The notes: generated by a model from the sequence alone, not told the origin. A DNA stretch of 64,000 nt from Candidatus Bipolaricaulota bacterium (GCA_028277345.1 JANQGM010000040.1:62001-126000); one strand, 5' to 3'; positions 17,327 to 27,668 are shown, counted from the first letter of the stretch. Numbers and translations are program-made.

Positions 17327-18138
17327 CGAGCGAGCGTGAACTGCTCGACGGACTCGCCCAACCCCATGCCGCCATCCTCTGCGGAGGGACGGACGCCATG
17401 ATCAAGATACGGGCCGGGCTGCTCAATCCCTCGCTCGTGTTGGATGTCAGCCGCATCGAATCGCTACGGGGCATACGCCGGAATGGCGATGCGGTCGAAA
17501 TCGGCGCCGCAACCTCTGAAACCGAGATTCTTCGGTCTCCGCTCGTCCGAGACACCCTGCCCCTCCTCGGACAGGTTCTCGTTCAACTGGGCTCGGTTCA
17601 GATTCGGAACCGAGGAACGCTGGGCGGCAACATCGTCAATGCTTCCCCGGCCGCTGACAGTGCCATCCCACTTCTTCTGTTCGACACGGAGATTCAGATC
17701 GTCGATCGATCCGAGGAACGGTGGATGCCATTGGAATCCTTCTTCATCGGTCCTGGCAAGACAGCACTGGAATCCGGCCAGTTCATTCGAACGCTGCGCA
17801 TTCCGATCCCACGCGAGGGCGGCGGCTCGAGCTTCCACAAGGTCGGAAAGCGGAATGCGCTCACCATTGCCATTGCGTCATTGGGGTCACTGATTTGGAC
17901 GACCGAGGGAACAATCAGCGAGGCACGGCTTGCCGTGGGATCCGTGGCTCCGACGCCGGCTCGGCTGCGATCCGTTGAGTCGGCACTTCGTGGGCGCATG
18001 CTGGACGATGCGCTGGTCGCAGACGCGCGTCAGCTCATTACGTCATCGATCTCCCCCATTTCCGATGTTCGCGCAAGCGCCGAGTACCGAAAGAACGTTA
18101 TCGGCGATCTGCTCGTGCGCGCGCTCGAAGCGCTGTAG
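17308..18138 (+). CDS. Second FAD-binding molybdenum hydroxylase medium subunit
   Basis: This 276-residue protein has intact FAD loops, CGGTDAMIKI near residue 27 and IRNRGTLGGNIVNASPAADS near residue 101. It is a better match to the family than the paralogue at 2655. Start ATG 17308 follows AAAGGAGAACGCGA and lies within the end of mocA. It closes the plus-strand operon; the next gene has its own ribosome site. Like YgfM in E. coli, it may serve the selenium-type hydroxylase together with YgfK. Confidence 0.9.
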   Translation: MHYQRLASERELLDGLAQPHAAILCGGTDAMIKIRAGLLNPSLVLDVSRIESLRGIRRNGDAVEIGAATSETEILRSPLVRDTLPLLGQVLVQLGSVQIRNRGTLGGNIVNASPAADSAIPLLLFDTEIQIVDRSEERWMPLESFFIGPGKTALESGQFIRTLRIPIPREGGGSSFHKVGKRNALTIAIASLGSLIWTTEGTISEARLAVGSVAPTPARLRSVESALRGRMLDDALVADARQLITSSISPISDVRASAEYRKNVIGDLLVRALEAL

Positions 18139-18189
18139 CCACTCTTCGCATTGGTCGCCACATCGAGTAGGCTGTTCTAGGAGGTTATG

Positions 18190-18600
18190 ATGCAAAAGTC
18201 GATCATACGACGAACAACGCTGGTCATCGTCATGCTTTTCGGTCTGCTGGGATCGGTCGCCGGCTGTTTCCTGCTTCCCAATCGTGCGCCGTCAGCATCG
18301 TTTGTCGTCGTCTACAATGTCGACGCCGATGTCTTGGTCGTTGATTTGGATGCGAGTTCGTCGGACGACCCGGATGGCGACCCCATCACGTCCTATCTGT
18401 GGACATTCGGAGACGATGTCGACATCATCACGCCGCTGGATTATTCCAAGTCCGTTGCCGTTCCCGTTCTGCAGGTGAGGTATCCCGCCGAAGGCGAATA
18501 CACGATTCAACTGTTGGTTATCGATGAACGAGGCGCCACATCCGCCCCTGTGACTCAGACGATCATGTTGCCGAATCTGCCTGTCGCACCGACGCCTTAG
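18190..18600 (+). CDS. Lipoprotein with a PKD domain
   Basis: This roughly 136-residue secreted lipoprotein has a hydrophobic signal segment ending in a lipobox (SVAGC), followed by one PKD-type immunoglobulin-like domain. The PKD hallmarks DASSSDDPDGD, YLWTFGDD and YPAEGEYTIQLLVIDE are present. Two ATGs are adjacent (18187 and 18190). AGGAGG lies 2 bases before the first and 5 before the second, so I favour 18190. PKD domains usually mediate protein or polysaccharide binding at the surface; no catalytic domain is present. It ends tail-to-tail with the acetyltransferase gene, leaving 2 bases between them. A second PKD lipoprotein is at 46666. Confidence 0.8.
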   Translation: MQKSIIRRTTLVIVMLFGLLGSVAGCFLLPNRAPSASFVVVYNVDADVLVVDLDASSSDDPDGDPITSYLWTFGDDVDIITPLDYSKSVAVPVLQVRYPAEGEYTIQLLVIDERGATSAPVTQTIMLPNLPVAPTP

Positions 18601-18602
18601 CA

Positions 18603-19031
18603 TTACCAGTCCGGCGACGATCGTTTGGAATAGTAGGTGATGTCGGGATGGCCGATGTACCCAAGCGATTCGAAGAATCGTTTGGATGCGTCGTTGCCCC
18701 CCTCGATCAGGCACGTGATGATGTGAATGCCAAGGGCATGTAGTCGTGATTCGACCGCCGCCACCAAGTCCCGACCAATGCCGCGTTTTCGATACTCAGG
18801 GAGGACGGCCAATCGATTGATCCATCCCTTGCGACCGTCGTGTGTTCCCAGGACAACGCCAATGAGCTGTCCGGCCTCTTCGGCTCCCAGGAAGACGGCC
18901 GTTCCCTGCGTCATCTCACGACGCACGCGGGCTTCCGCGTCCCTTCCCTGAGGGCGGAACGGCAATTCGGCACGAGCCCATATGTCATACAACGCCACAT
19001 AGTCCTCACCGGTCAACGATCGAATGCGCAT
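18603..19031 (-). CDS. GNAT-family N-acetyltransferase
   Basis: This 142-residue GCN5-related acetyltransferase has the acetyl-CoA-binding motif VLPEYRKRGIGRDLV near residue 75 and the closing KRFFESLGY motif. Length is normal for a single-domain GNAT. The N-terminus (MRIRSLTGEDYVALYDIW) is typical of RimI-like enzymes. The acceptor is unknown. It stands alone on the minus strand between two plus-strand genes, convergent with the PKD lipoprotein and divergent from the gene at 19177. Confidence 0.85.
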   Translation of the reverse strand: MRIRSLTGEDYVALYDIWARAELPFRPQGRDAEARVRREMTQGTAVFLGAEEAGQLIGVVLGTHDGRKGWINRLAVLPEYRKRGIGRDLVAAVESRLHALGIHIITCLIEGGNDASKRFFESLGYIGHPDITYYSKRSSPDW

Positions 19032-19176
19032 CGCACCTCCCCGATGAGCATATCCCGCGGTATCTCATTCTCAAAACGCTCCGAACGAACGAGGACACAA
19101 CTCCCGTTTCCAGCGGTCGAACGCCCTCCCTCGGCCCCTTTGCATAGACTACAGTTAGCCTGAAAAAGGAGACAAT

Positions 19177-19767
19177 GTGCCCAAACGCGGGATGATCTTA
19201 GCTTTGATCGCGGTCCTCGCCGGTCTGTGTTCAGCATCCGCTGAACAAGCACCGGCGCTCTTCTCCATCGGATTCGGCGTTGGCGTTCCCTACGAGTGGC
19301 CGGTGGATTGGGCGGGATCGTTTTCCTATATCACCACCGAAGCCTTCTTGTCTCCCAATCTGACGGCTGTCCTCGATCTGGGAACCTATCCTCCCGAGTT
19401 TCCCAACCTCTTTGAAGTCACGGCGGGGCTGCTGGTCAAAGCATGGGTTGGGCCGGTCAATGCCTTTGCTGGGGGCGGGTTCACGTGGCAGTGGCGCCGC
19501 GTGGGATCCGTTTGGGGGTACAACCCGCACTTCACGCTCAAGGGCGGGTTTCAAGTCTGGGTTTTGGATTCCCTCGCCCTGATCGCCCAATTCCGCACCC
19601 ATGAACCCATTCCCATCCAATGGACGTTTTCGCCCGAGCTTTCGCTGGGCATGACATTGGCCATCGGATCCGGTCGGCCCGATCCCTTGGTTTACGACCC
19701 CGCCACGCTCTGGTTCATCGTAGGGTTGGGCGTCGCTGCCATGATCGCGTTCCTCCCACGGCAGTAG
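19177..19767 (+). CDS. Exported protein, possible outer-membrane barrel
   Basis: This 196-residue protein starts at GTG 19177, preceded by AAAAAGGAGACAAT. It has a clear Sec signal peptide (hydrophobic stretch, cleavage near CSASAEQ). The mature part alternates aromatic-rich short strands (FSYITTEAFL, FTWQWRRVG, GFQVWVLD, LIAQFRTHEP), as in small outer-membrane barrels. It then ends with a hydrophobic segment LWFIVGLGVAAMIAFL and RQ. A C-terminal transmembrane helix is unusual for a barrel, so the topology is uncertain. I do not recognise a family. Confidence 0.6.
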   Translation: MPKRGMILALIAVLAGLCSASAEQAPALFSIGFGVGVPYEWPVDWAGSFSYITTEAFLSPNLTAVLDLGTYPPEFPNLFEVTAGLLVKAWVGPVNAFAGGGFTWQWRRVGSVWGYNPHFTLKGGFQVWVLDSLALIAQFRTHEPIPIQWTFSPELSLGMTLAIGSGRPDPLVYDPATLWFIVGLGVAAMIAFLPRQ

Positions 19768-19830
19768 GACGGCGTCTCGGCGCTTCTTTGCAGACACCCC
19801 CGGCGACTGCTAATCAGCTCCATTTCCCTC

Positions 19831-19859
19831 TTCATTTCCCGATCCCGTTGTGCTATACT
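19831..19859 (+). promoter_or_regulatory. Extended -10 promoter upstream of rpoD
   Basis: TGCTATACT is an extended -10 element (TG at 19851, TATACT 19854-19859). A weak -35 (TTCATT, 19831-19836) lies 17 bases upstream. It would produce a leader of about 120 bases before the sigma factor gene. Confidence 0.55.
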
Positions 19860-19920
19860 CTAGGTTGCACACGACGAGTGATTGAAAACGATAACGTATA
19901 GGTGTTTAGAACGTCCCAAG

Positions 19921-19948
19921 GATCGGAGGACCGTGTGGTCGTCCGATC
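19921..19948 (+). other. Hairpin in the sigma-factor mRNA leader
   Basis: Arms GATCGGAGGACC and GGTCGTCCGATC pair at 11 of 12 positions around a GTGT loop. It lies about 40 bases before the rpoD ATG, downstream of the predicted promoter. No U-run follows, so it is not an obvious terminator; it may affect mRNA stability or expression. Confidence 0.6.
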
Positions 19949-19987
19949 TGTTTCGATGATAAGGTAAGGATAGCACCCAGGAGTGGA

Positions 19988-20926
19988 ATGAAAGAATCCA
20001 GAGCGACGATCAACCTATCCAAGAACCTAAGCAACAAACCCGAGGACAAACGCCATGTGGCTGAGGAGCGCAGCTCGCGCTCCGACAATCCCATCCGGAC
20101 CTATTTCGGCGAAATCAGCCGCGTTCCGCTCTTGACTCGAGAAGACGAAGTCCGGCTATCCAAGCGCATCGAAGCCGGAGATCAGCGAGCGAAAGAAGAG
20201 CTGGCCGAAGCCAACCTTCGCTTGGTCGTCTCCATTGCCAAGAAATACCGCGGCTGTGGACTTCCTTTCCTCGACCTGATTCAGGAAGGCAACCTCGGCC
20301 TGATGAAGGCGATCGAGAAATTCGATTACACGAAGGGCTACAAGTTTTCGACCTATGCCACCTGGTGGATCCGTCAGGCCATTCTGCGAGCAATTACCAA
20401 CCGCTCACGCACCATCCGGGTGCCCACGCACATCAACGAACTCATCCGAAAGATCTACCAAGTCGAACGCAGCTATCTGAAGGAAAACGGCGAACTCCCC
20501 ACCCCCGAGAAGCTCGCGCACGAGTTGGAAACCACCGTGGAAAACATCATCAAGGCCAAGAAAACGGCACAGAGCATGACATCGCTCGACATGCCGATCG
20601 GCCATGACGACGATGGATCCGTACTCGGCGATTTCATTGAGGACGGCTCTGTCGAGTCCCCTGAACGCGAAACATTCGAACACCTGCTCGTGCAGGAGCT
20701 CGAACGCGCCTTGGATGAACGCTTGACCGACCGCGAAAAGCGAATTCTTGAGCTTCGCTATGGGCTCAATGATTACCAGCCGAAAACGCTCGACGAGGTC
20801 GGCGTCGAATTCGGCATCAGCCGGGAGCGCGTTCGCCAGATCCAGAAAGAAGCTCTCGCCAAGCTGCAGGATTCGGATCTCAAGCGGAAGCTCGAGTGGT
20901 TCAAGCTGCTTTCCGAAGCCGCCTAG
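19988..20926 (+). CDS. rpoD: Primary sigma factor (RpoD/SigA family)
   Basis: This 312-residue sigma-70 factor is short because it lacks region 1.1 and the large non-conserved insertion. Region 1.2 ([21 protein letters not shown]), region 2 ([47 protein letters not shown]), region 3 and region 4 ([33 protein letters not shown]) are all present and canonical. It should recognise ordinary -35/-10 promoters, consistent with those seen in this window. AGGAG precedes the ATG by 4 bases. Its TAG stop overlaps the topA stop on the other strand within CTAG. Confidence 0.95.
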   Translation: MKESRATINLSKNLSNKPEDKRHVAEERSSRSDNPIRTYFGEISRVPLLTREDEVRLSKRIEAGDQRAKEELAEANLRLVVSIAKKYRGCGLPFLDLIQEGNLGLMKAIEKFDYTKGYKFSTYATWWIRQAILRAITNRSRTIRVPTHINELIRKIYQVERSYLKENGELPTPEKLAHELETTVENIIKAKKTAQSMTSLDMPIGHDDDGSVLGDFIEDGSVESPERETFEHLLVQELERALDERLTDREKRILELRYGLNDYQPKTLDEVGVEFGISRERVRQIQKEALAKLQDSDLKRKLEWFKLLSEAA

Positions 20927-23211
20927 TCGTTCGGCTCGTCTTCGTCGGCTGTCGGCGCCGCGCTCAGTTCCTCTTGATACGCACAGATCTTGTTCGAGCA
21001 GACCAGCTTGTCCGACTTCTCATAGAGCACGCCCTCTTCGCATGAGGGACAGCTCTTTACCGGTTTGTCGCTCATGGCGAACCGGCAATCCGGATAGCGA
21101 TTGCAGCTGTAAAACGTACGGCGGCGCTTGGTCGAATACTTCTCCACCATCTCGCCTTCGTGGCACGTTGGACAGGGGACGCCCGTGGAGACCGAGGCCG
21201 TCACTCCGCACTCGGGATCGGTGCATTTGTAGTATCGCCCGTAGCGGCCCGTCTTCAGTTCCATCGTTCCTCCGCAGGTTTTGCAGGGGATCGTTTCGCT
21301 CGCCGATGCGGCGGCTTCGGCCAAGGCATCGGCAACCGCCACCGTCTGAGCGCCGTACGTGACCGCGATGTCGGGAGGCAGATTGACCGTATTCTTGCAG
21401 TCGGGATAGCGGGAGCATCCCAGGAAGAACGAGCCCTTCCAGAATCTAAGATCCATCGGCGATCCGCAAACGTCGCATTCGACATCCGTCTGAACGCGAA
21501 ACGTCTTGCTCGCCTTCTCCTCGATCAGAGCCTCCAAGGCCGTCAGCCGGTCGGCGAATGGGCCGTAGAATTCATCGAGTGCCGACGCCCGCGACATCTC
21601 CCCGTCTTCGATCTGGTCAAGATCCTCTTCCATATGGGCCGTGAACTGTGGATCGATCGTTTCCGAGAAGAACTCCTGAAGGAAATCGACGACCATCTGC
21701 CCCAGCAAGGTCGGACGCAGGCTTCCGCCGTCGCGAACCGCATAGCCTCGCTCCTGGATCACGGAGATGATCGATGCATAGGTGCTCGGCCGCCCGATGC
21801 CCTCCTTCTCAAGCAGGTTGATGAGGCCGGCTTCGGAATAGCGCCGCGGCGGCTCGGTGAACTTCTGGCGCGTTTCAATCTCATCGACGGACAACGCATC
21901 GCCGGCCTTTACCCCCTCAGGGATGTGGGTTTCCTTTCCCCGTCCTTCGGGCATCACCTTCAGGAACCCCTCGAACTTGAGCGTACTGCCCGCTGCTTCC
22001 AACGTGTAGTCGCCGGCAGCCACAACGATCTTTCGCTGTTTGTACACGGCCGGCGTCATCTGCGTGGCCAGGAAGCGCCGGTAGACCAGCCCATAGAGCT
22101 TCTGTTGGTCCTGATTCAGATGCGAGGCGATATCGTCCGGCGTTCGCTCGACACTTGTCGGGCGAATGGCTTCATGGGCGTCCTGAGAACCGCGCTTGTT
22201 CTTGAACTCGCGCGCCTTGGGCTCCAAAAAATCGGCCCCATACATCTCGCCGATCAGGTCCCGTGCCGCCTGCACCGCCTCGGGGGAAATCCGTACGGAG
22301 TCGGTTCGCATGTAGGTGATCAACCCGGCTGTTCCCTCGGGCAACGCGATGCCCTCGTACAATTCCTGAGCGATCCGCATCGTTCGTTTGGGAGAAAAAC
22401 CCAGTTGTGAGGATGCCGCCTGCTGGAGCGTGCTCGTGATGAAGGGGGCGGACGGTTGCCGTCGCCGCTCCTTTTCTTCCACATCGGACACGACAATCGA
22501 GGCTGCACGAATCGCCTCGGCCGCTCGATTCGCATCGTCCTTCGTCCCCAACTCGATCTTGTCGCCCCCCACCTTGGTCAACGAGGCCTTGAACGGCTCA
22601 CCATTGCGCAGATGGGCGTCGAGTTCCCAATACTCCTCGGGCGTGAACTGCGTGATCAGCGCCTCGCGATCGCAGAGAAAGCGCAGGGCCACGGATTGAA
22701 CGCGCCCCGCCGACAGTCCGGCGAATCGATTCCCCGCAAGCACGCGGGACAAAAGGGGACTGACGAGATACCCCACCAGGCGGTCGAGGATTCGGCGCGT
22801 ACGTTGGGCTTCCACCTTGGGCAAGTCCACTTCGGACGCCTGAGTCAGCGCCTCAATGATGGCCGGTTTCGTGATCTCATTGAACACCAGCCGCGAAAAG
22901 GCTCCATCGTCTTTCACAACGCGCTTCAGAATCGTATAGAGGTCGTAGGCAATGGCTTCGCCCTCACGGTCATGATCCGTCGCCAGGAAGATGTGGTTGG
23001 CCTCCTTGGCGGCGTCTCGGAGTTCCTTTAGGTTCTTCGTTCGTCGTGTTTCGAACTTGGGTTCGAACCCCTTCTCGATGTTGACGCCCAAATCGTTCTT
23101 CGGTAAATCGCGGACGTGTCCCTGCGAAGACAAGACGTGATACCCTTTTCCAAGATACTGACCAATCGTACGTGCCTTGGTCGGTGATTCGACAATAATG
23201 AGATCCTTCAA
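20923..23211 (-). CDS. topA: DNA topoisomerase I
   Basis: This 762-residue type IA topoisomerase relaxes negative supercoils. The Toprim domain begins at once ([14 protein letters not shown], then TDHDREGEA). The active-site Tyr is in [13 protein letters not shown]. Four C-terminal Cys4 zinc ribbons follow (CDVCG, CKTCGG, CPTCHEG, CPSCEEG). I set the start at TTG 23211: AAGGAG lies 9 bases upstream and the protein then begins like other TopA ([13 protein letters not shown]). The only upstream ATG, at 23241, falls inside the -10 box of the promoter and so cannot be in the mRNA. Confidence 0.95.
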   Translation of the reverse strand: MKDLIIVESPTKARTIGQYLGKGYHVLSSQGHVRDLPKNDLGVNIEKGFEPKFETRRTKNLKELRDAAKEANHIFLATDHDREGEAIAYDLYTILKRVVKDDGAFSRLVFNEITKPAIIEALTQASEVDLPKVEAQRTRRILDRLVGYLVSPLLSRVLAGNRFAGLSAGRVQSVALRFLCDREALITQFTPEEYWELDAHLRNGEPFKASLTKVGGDKIELGTKDDANRAAEAIRAASIVVSDVEEKERRRQPSAPFITSTLQQAASSQLGFSPKRTMRIAQELYEGIALPEGTAGLITYMRTDSVRISPEAVQAARDLIGEMYGADFLEPKAREFKNKRGSQDAHEAIRPTSVERTPDDIASHLNQDQQKLYGLVYRRFLATQMTPAVYKQRKIVVAAGDYTLEAAGSTLKFEGFLKVMPEGRGKETHIPEGVKAGDALSVDEIETRQKFTEPPRRYSEAGLINLLEKEGIGRPSTYASIISVIQERGYAVRDGGSLRPTLLGQMVVDFLQEFFSETIDPQFTAHMEEDLDQIEDGEMSRASALDEFYGPFADRLTALEALIEEKASKTFRVQTDVECDVCGSPMDLRFWKGSFFLGCSRYPDCKNTVNLPPDIAVTYGAQTVAVADALAEAAASASETIPCKTCGGTMELKTGRYGRYYKCTDPECGVTASVSTGVPCPTCHEGEMVEKYSTKRRRTFYSCNRYPDCRFAMSDKPVKSCPSCEEGVLYEKSDKLVCSNKICAYQEELSAAPTADEDEPND

Positions 23212-23239
23212 TTCCGTAGGCTCCTTTCCAAGGTGGCCC

Positions 23240-23268
23240 ATTATACAGAAGCGAGCGGCCGGTGCGAA
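23240..23268 (-). promoter_or_regulatory. topA promoter
   Basis: A perfect -10 TATAAT (23245-23240) lies 17 bases from a -35 TTCGCA (23268-23263). Transcription should start near 23233, giving a leader of about 20 bases before the TTG start codon. Confidence 0.75.
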
Positions 23269-23341
23269 CGCGAGCCCTCATCCCTCATGGCAACTGGCTA
23301 GGACGAACCGGCGTCCGTAGAATCAGTGCAAGAGGTGGGTC

Positions 23342-24652
23342 ATGAAGCATGTTATTCTGGAAGGCCTTCCCGCTGTTGGGAAGAGTGAGACGATCGAGTT
23401 GCTTGCGCGCTTCTATCCCGGACGTGTCCGCGTCCTACCTGAACTCGTCAAAACGCTCGTTCTCGATGAGGGAATCGACCTATTCAATGAACGGGCGCGT
23501 TTGACAGCGGCCATTCGCAAAGCGTTGCCTGAACGGCGACGGGACATCGAGGCGATCCTCCGCGCCGGCTATCTCTGTGTGGAGGAATCCCACCTCGGCG
23601 TTCATTATGCGTATTCTGCAGCGCTGGGAGACCGCGAGTTCATCGACGCCTTCCCGCAGCTCGCCGATGCCATGCCCGTTCCCGACGCCTACCTCCGGCT
23701 GGAACTTCCCATCTCGTCGTCCTTGGATCGTCAACGCGCACGAGGCACCGTTCAATTCGATATCGACGGCCCCGCACTCTCCAAGATGCTGACCGAATTG
23801 GATCGATGGCACGATAGCCAATCCGCGCCGCTTCTTCGCGTCAACGCGGATCGCTCGGCGGGAACTGTGCTCGCTGATGTGGAGGCACTTCTTGAACTGG
23901 ACTACGACTCGCCAGGAGAGCAACGTGATGCCGCGTTCGATATCCTGCTCCTCCTTGGCCGTCCGGCGAGCGGGAAATCCGAATTCATCGATTTCATGGC
24001 GCACCTCTCTTCAGATCATCGCGCCCGCGACTTCTTCATCGCTCCGTTCCACGTCATCGATGACTTTCCCATCCTCTGGTCGATGTTCGAGCAAGACGAT
24101 GTCTGGGAATCAGTCGGACGAGAGCGGCTCTGTTCGGTTCGGCGCGATGGCAACTACTCGGTGGCCCATGACGCCATCTGGAATTTCTTGATCGAGCGCA
24201 TCAATCAACAGGTGCTCGCCTCTCCGGCGTTCGCACGACCTGAGGCTCGCCGTACGCTGTTGATCGAGTTCTCCAGAGGCGGACCGGCGGGGTATCGAGA
24301 CGCCCTCGCTCGCCTGTCTCCGGATATCCTGCGCCGCGCCGCCATTCTCTATGTCTCGGTGACATTCGAGGAATCGTGGCGGCGCAACATCGCCCGCTAC
24401 GATGCGAAGAAACGGGACGGCATTCTCACCCACTCCGTGCCTCGCGACGAGATGGAGCGAACGTACGGCACCGATGATTGGCATGAGATCACGGAGGGAG
24501 ACGTGGGTCTGCTTCAGATCGGCGATCTCGACGTCCCCTATGCCACCCTGAATAACGAACCCGAATCCAAGGTTCCCGACGTCCTCGCCGAGCGGTATCG
24601 GGCCGTTTTGGGGCCACTCTACACGCTATGGCGGCGCAGCTCAGGCCGGTAG
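23342..24652 (+). CDS. Protein with two P-loop kinase-like domains, function unknown
   Basis: This 436-residue protein has two Walker A motifs: GLPAVGKSE at residue 8 and GRPASGKSE near residue 206. The first half resembles deoxynucleoside/thymidylate-kinase-like folds: an early acidic segment (EESHLGVHYAYS), then LRLELPISSSLDRQRARG like a LID region. The second half continues with IEFSRGGPAGYRDAL and RRNIARYDAKKRDGILTHSVP, with several Arg and Lys that could contact phosphate. It looks like a fusion or duplication of small-molecule kinases. Substrate is unknown. It is divergent from topA and its 3' end overlaps the convergent dipeptidase gene by 12 bases. Confidence 0.7.
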   Translation: MKHVILEGLPAVGKSETIELLARFYPGRVRVLPELVKTLVLDEGIDLFNERARLTAAIRKALPERRRDIEAILRAGYLCVEESHLGVHYAYSAALGDREFIDAFPQLADAMPVPDAYLRLELPISSSLDRQRARGTVQFDIDGPALSKMLTELDRWHDSQSAPLLRVNADRSAGTVLADVEALLELDYDSPGEQRDAAFDILLLLGRPASGKSEFIDFMAHLSSDHRARDFFIAPFHVIDDFPILWSMFEQDDVWESVGRERLCSVRRDGNYSVAHDAIWNFLIERINQQVLASPAFARPEARRTLLIEFSRGGPAGYRDALARLSPDILRRAAILYVSVTFEESWRRNIARYDAKKRDGILTHSVPRDEMERTYGTDDWHEITEGDVGLLQIGDLDVPYATLNNEPESKVPDVLAERYRAVLGPLYTLWRRSSGR

Positions 24653-25696
24653 AAGCTCGGAGAAGGCGCGCAAGAAGTTTCGATAGCACACCTTTTCGAT
24701 CTGTCGCTCAGAGAGTCCGGCCGCTTCAAGGAGCGGAAGGAAGCGAATGTAGTCGGTAACGCTGTCGATCCCTTCCGGCGTTCGACTGATGCCGTCCAGA
24801 TCTCCTCCCATGCCGATGCAATCCTCGCCCCCGACCGTCATCGCATGCTGGATGTGACGGACAGCCCAGTCCAACGGTGGACTGGGAATCCCCATCATAC
24901 GATTCCAAAGCGAGCGCTTCTCATCTTCGGAAATCCCCGGGCGCAGAGACTCCTCACGAAGCGGGTTGACGGCGGCGAGAAACGCGGGATCCAAAAAGGC
25001 GGGAGACAAGTTGATGCCCATCACGCCGCCGCGATCGGCCAACGTCCGGATCATGGCGTCCGTAAGATTTCGCGGGCTTGGACAAAGACTTCGGCAATTG
25101 GAGTGTGTGGCCACAAACGGACGCGTCGAGAGCGAGGCCACATCATCGAAGGCCCTGTCCGAGAGATGAGAGACATCGACGACGACCCCTAAGTCCTCGC
25201 ACAGGGCGAGCAACGCCCTCCCTTGCGCAGACAACGGCGTGTTCGTCCCGAACGCCGTTCCCGAAAAGGCGTTGTCCTGCCACGCGAAGATCAGGCTGCG
25301 AACGCCGCGGTCAAAGAAATCGCGCAGACGTTCCGGATCATCGCCAAGGGGATCCGCCCCCTCCAGACTCAGGATCGCTGCCCGAATCTCGCCGGTTGCC
25401 GCGCGCGCCAAATCGCCCGAGGTGCGAACGATCTGAAGCCCGCCACCCGTGGCGTGGGCCATGCCCTCGACAGCATCGATCATCTCGCAGGCGCGCGCAT
25501 ACTCGGTTCCAGGATACCGTGCACTTAGCACGAAGCAGGCGAAAACCTGGTAACGCACGTCCGCGTCCTGCATTTCCGGCCAGGACAGGTGCTTGCTTCC
25601 GCCTGGCTGCAGGAAATCCTCTCCCGCATCCAGCAGCTTCATCACGGTATCGCAGTGCGCGTCAAAGAACCCCGGATTTTGAATTGGCTCTCCCAT
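24641..25696 (-). CDS. Membrane dipeptidase-type (M19) zinc peptidase
   Basis: This 351-residue enzyme is of the renal dipeptidase family, which hydrolyses dipeptides including some with D-residues. Metal-site motifs are FDAHCDTVM at the N-terminus, VDVSHLSDRAFDDV, ATHSNCRSLCPSPRNLTD and GGDLDGI. Start is ATG 25696 (MGEPIQNPGFFDAHCD); an upstream in-frame start would run into ridA and is not supported. No signal peptide is visible, so it is cytoplasmic. It follows ridA by 10 bases, last in a minus-strand run that begins at rpoB. Confidence 0.9.
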   Translation of the reverse strand: MGEPIQNPGFFDAHCDTVMKLLDAGEDFLQPGGSKHLSWPEMQDADVRYQVFACFVLSARYPGTEYARACEMIDAVEGMAHATGGGLQIVRTSGDLARAATGEIRAAILSLEGADPLGDDPERLRDFFDRGVRSLIFAWQDNAFSGTAFGTNTPLSAQGRALLALCEDLGVVVDVSHLSDRAFDDVASLSTRPFVATHSNCRSLCPSPRNLTDAMIRTLADRGGVMGINLSPAFLDPAFLAAVNPLREESLRPGISEDEKRSLWNRMMGIPSPPLDWAVRHIQHAMTVGGEDCIGMGGDLDGISRTPEGIDSVTDYIRFLPLLEAAGLSERQIEKVCYRNFLRAFSELLPA

Positions 25697-25706
25697 CTCT
25701 CTCCGA

Positions 25707-26084
25707 CTATTGAATGTAGGCGAGGGCTTCGATTTCCAGCACGGCGTCCAGCGGCAGCTTGGCAACTTGAATGCACGAGCGGGACGGGAACGGTTTCGGG
25801 AAGAACTCGCCGTACACGGCATTGACGACGGCGAAGTCATCCATATCCTTGAGGAAGATCGTCACCTTGACCACATCCGCCAAGGTCGCATGCCCGGCTT
25901 CCAAAATGGCGGCCACGTTCTCCAGAGACGCCCGCGCTGCGTCGGCGACATCATCGGTAATCAGTACGCCATCACGCATCGGAAGCTGACCGGAGGTAAA
26001 CACCAGCCGACCTGCGGAAATGCCCTGCGAATACGGGCCGACGGCGGCCGGAGCTTTGTCGGTTTCCAATTGAAGCTTCGTCAT
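25707..26084 (-). CDS. ridA: RidA-family enamine/imine deaminase
   Basis: This 125-residue protein of the RidA/YjgF family hydrolyses reactive enamines and imines released by PLP enzymes. Family motifs are GPYSQGISAGRLVFTSGQ near the N-terminus, and the catalytic Arg in PSRSCIQVAKLPLDA followed by a terminal EIEALAY. Length is canonical. It starts directly after the kbl stop (no gap), so it is made together with that PLP enzyme, which fits quenching of its by-products. It acts as a cytoplasmic trimer in known members. Confidence 0.95.
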   Translation of the reverse strand: MTKLQLETDKAPAAVGPYSQGISAGRLVFTSGQLPMRDGVLITDDVADAARASLENVAAILEAGHATLADVVKVTIFLKDMDDFAVVNAVYGEFFPKPFPSRSCIQVAKLPLDAVLEIEALAYIQ

Positions 26085-27260
<1,176 letters not shown>

Positions 27261-27285
27261 CGTTCCTCCTTGCTCGTTCTGCTGG

Positions 27286-27639
27286 CTACGCCGGCGCCTG
27301 GGATCGATCGATCGTCTTCAAGAATGCCTTCGCGTGCCGAAGGTGAGGAATGGTAATCGATCCGCCCACAATCATGGCCACCCCAAGGGCTTCTTCAATT
27401 TCCTCATCCGACGCTCCACTGGCCACAGCTTCGATCAGATGGTAGCTGATGCAGTCATTGCACCGCAGCACGGTCGAGGCAGCCAATCCCAGGAGTTCTT
27501 TGGTCGCCTTCGAAAGCGCGCCGTCGGCATAGACATCCTGATCCAACGCGAAGAAGCGCTTGACGGCCAATGGGGCTCCTTCGAGAACGTCCTCATTTTC
27601 TCGGAGTCGGCGTTGCGCATACTCAGAAGCACGTTCCAT
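27286..27639 (-). CDS. AhpD-like / carboxymuconolactone decarboxylase family protein
   Basis: This 117-residue all-helical protein has the AhpD-type redox motif CNDCISYH (CxxC followed by His, residues about 60-67). The typical downstream segment [18 protein letters not shown] is present. Such proteins act as peroxidase-linked disulphide reductases or have unknown roles. It lies between the NUDIX and kbl genes on the minus strand. Function beyond the fold is not assigned. Confidence 0.85.
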   Translation of the reverse strand: MERASEYAQRRLRENEDVLEGAPLAVKRFFALDQDVYADGALSKATKELLGLAASTVLRCNDCISYHLIEAVASGASDEEIEEALGVAMIVGGSITIPHLRHAKAFLKTIDRSQAPA

Positions 27640-27668
27640 GATTCCTCGCTTTCGTTGTTGCCGGAATT

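Noticed and set aside
21160-22410. Plus-strand open frame of 416 codons
   Set aside because: Antisense to topA. GC-rich third positions keep the opposite frame open by chance.
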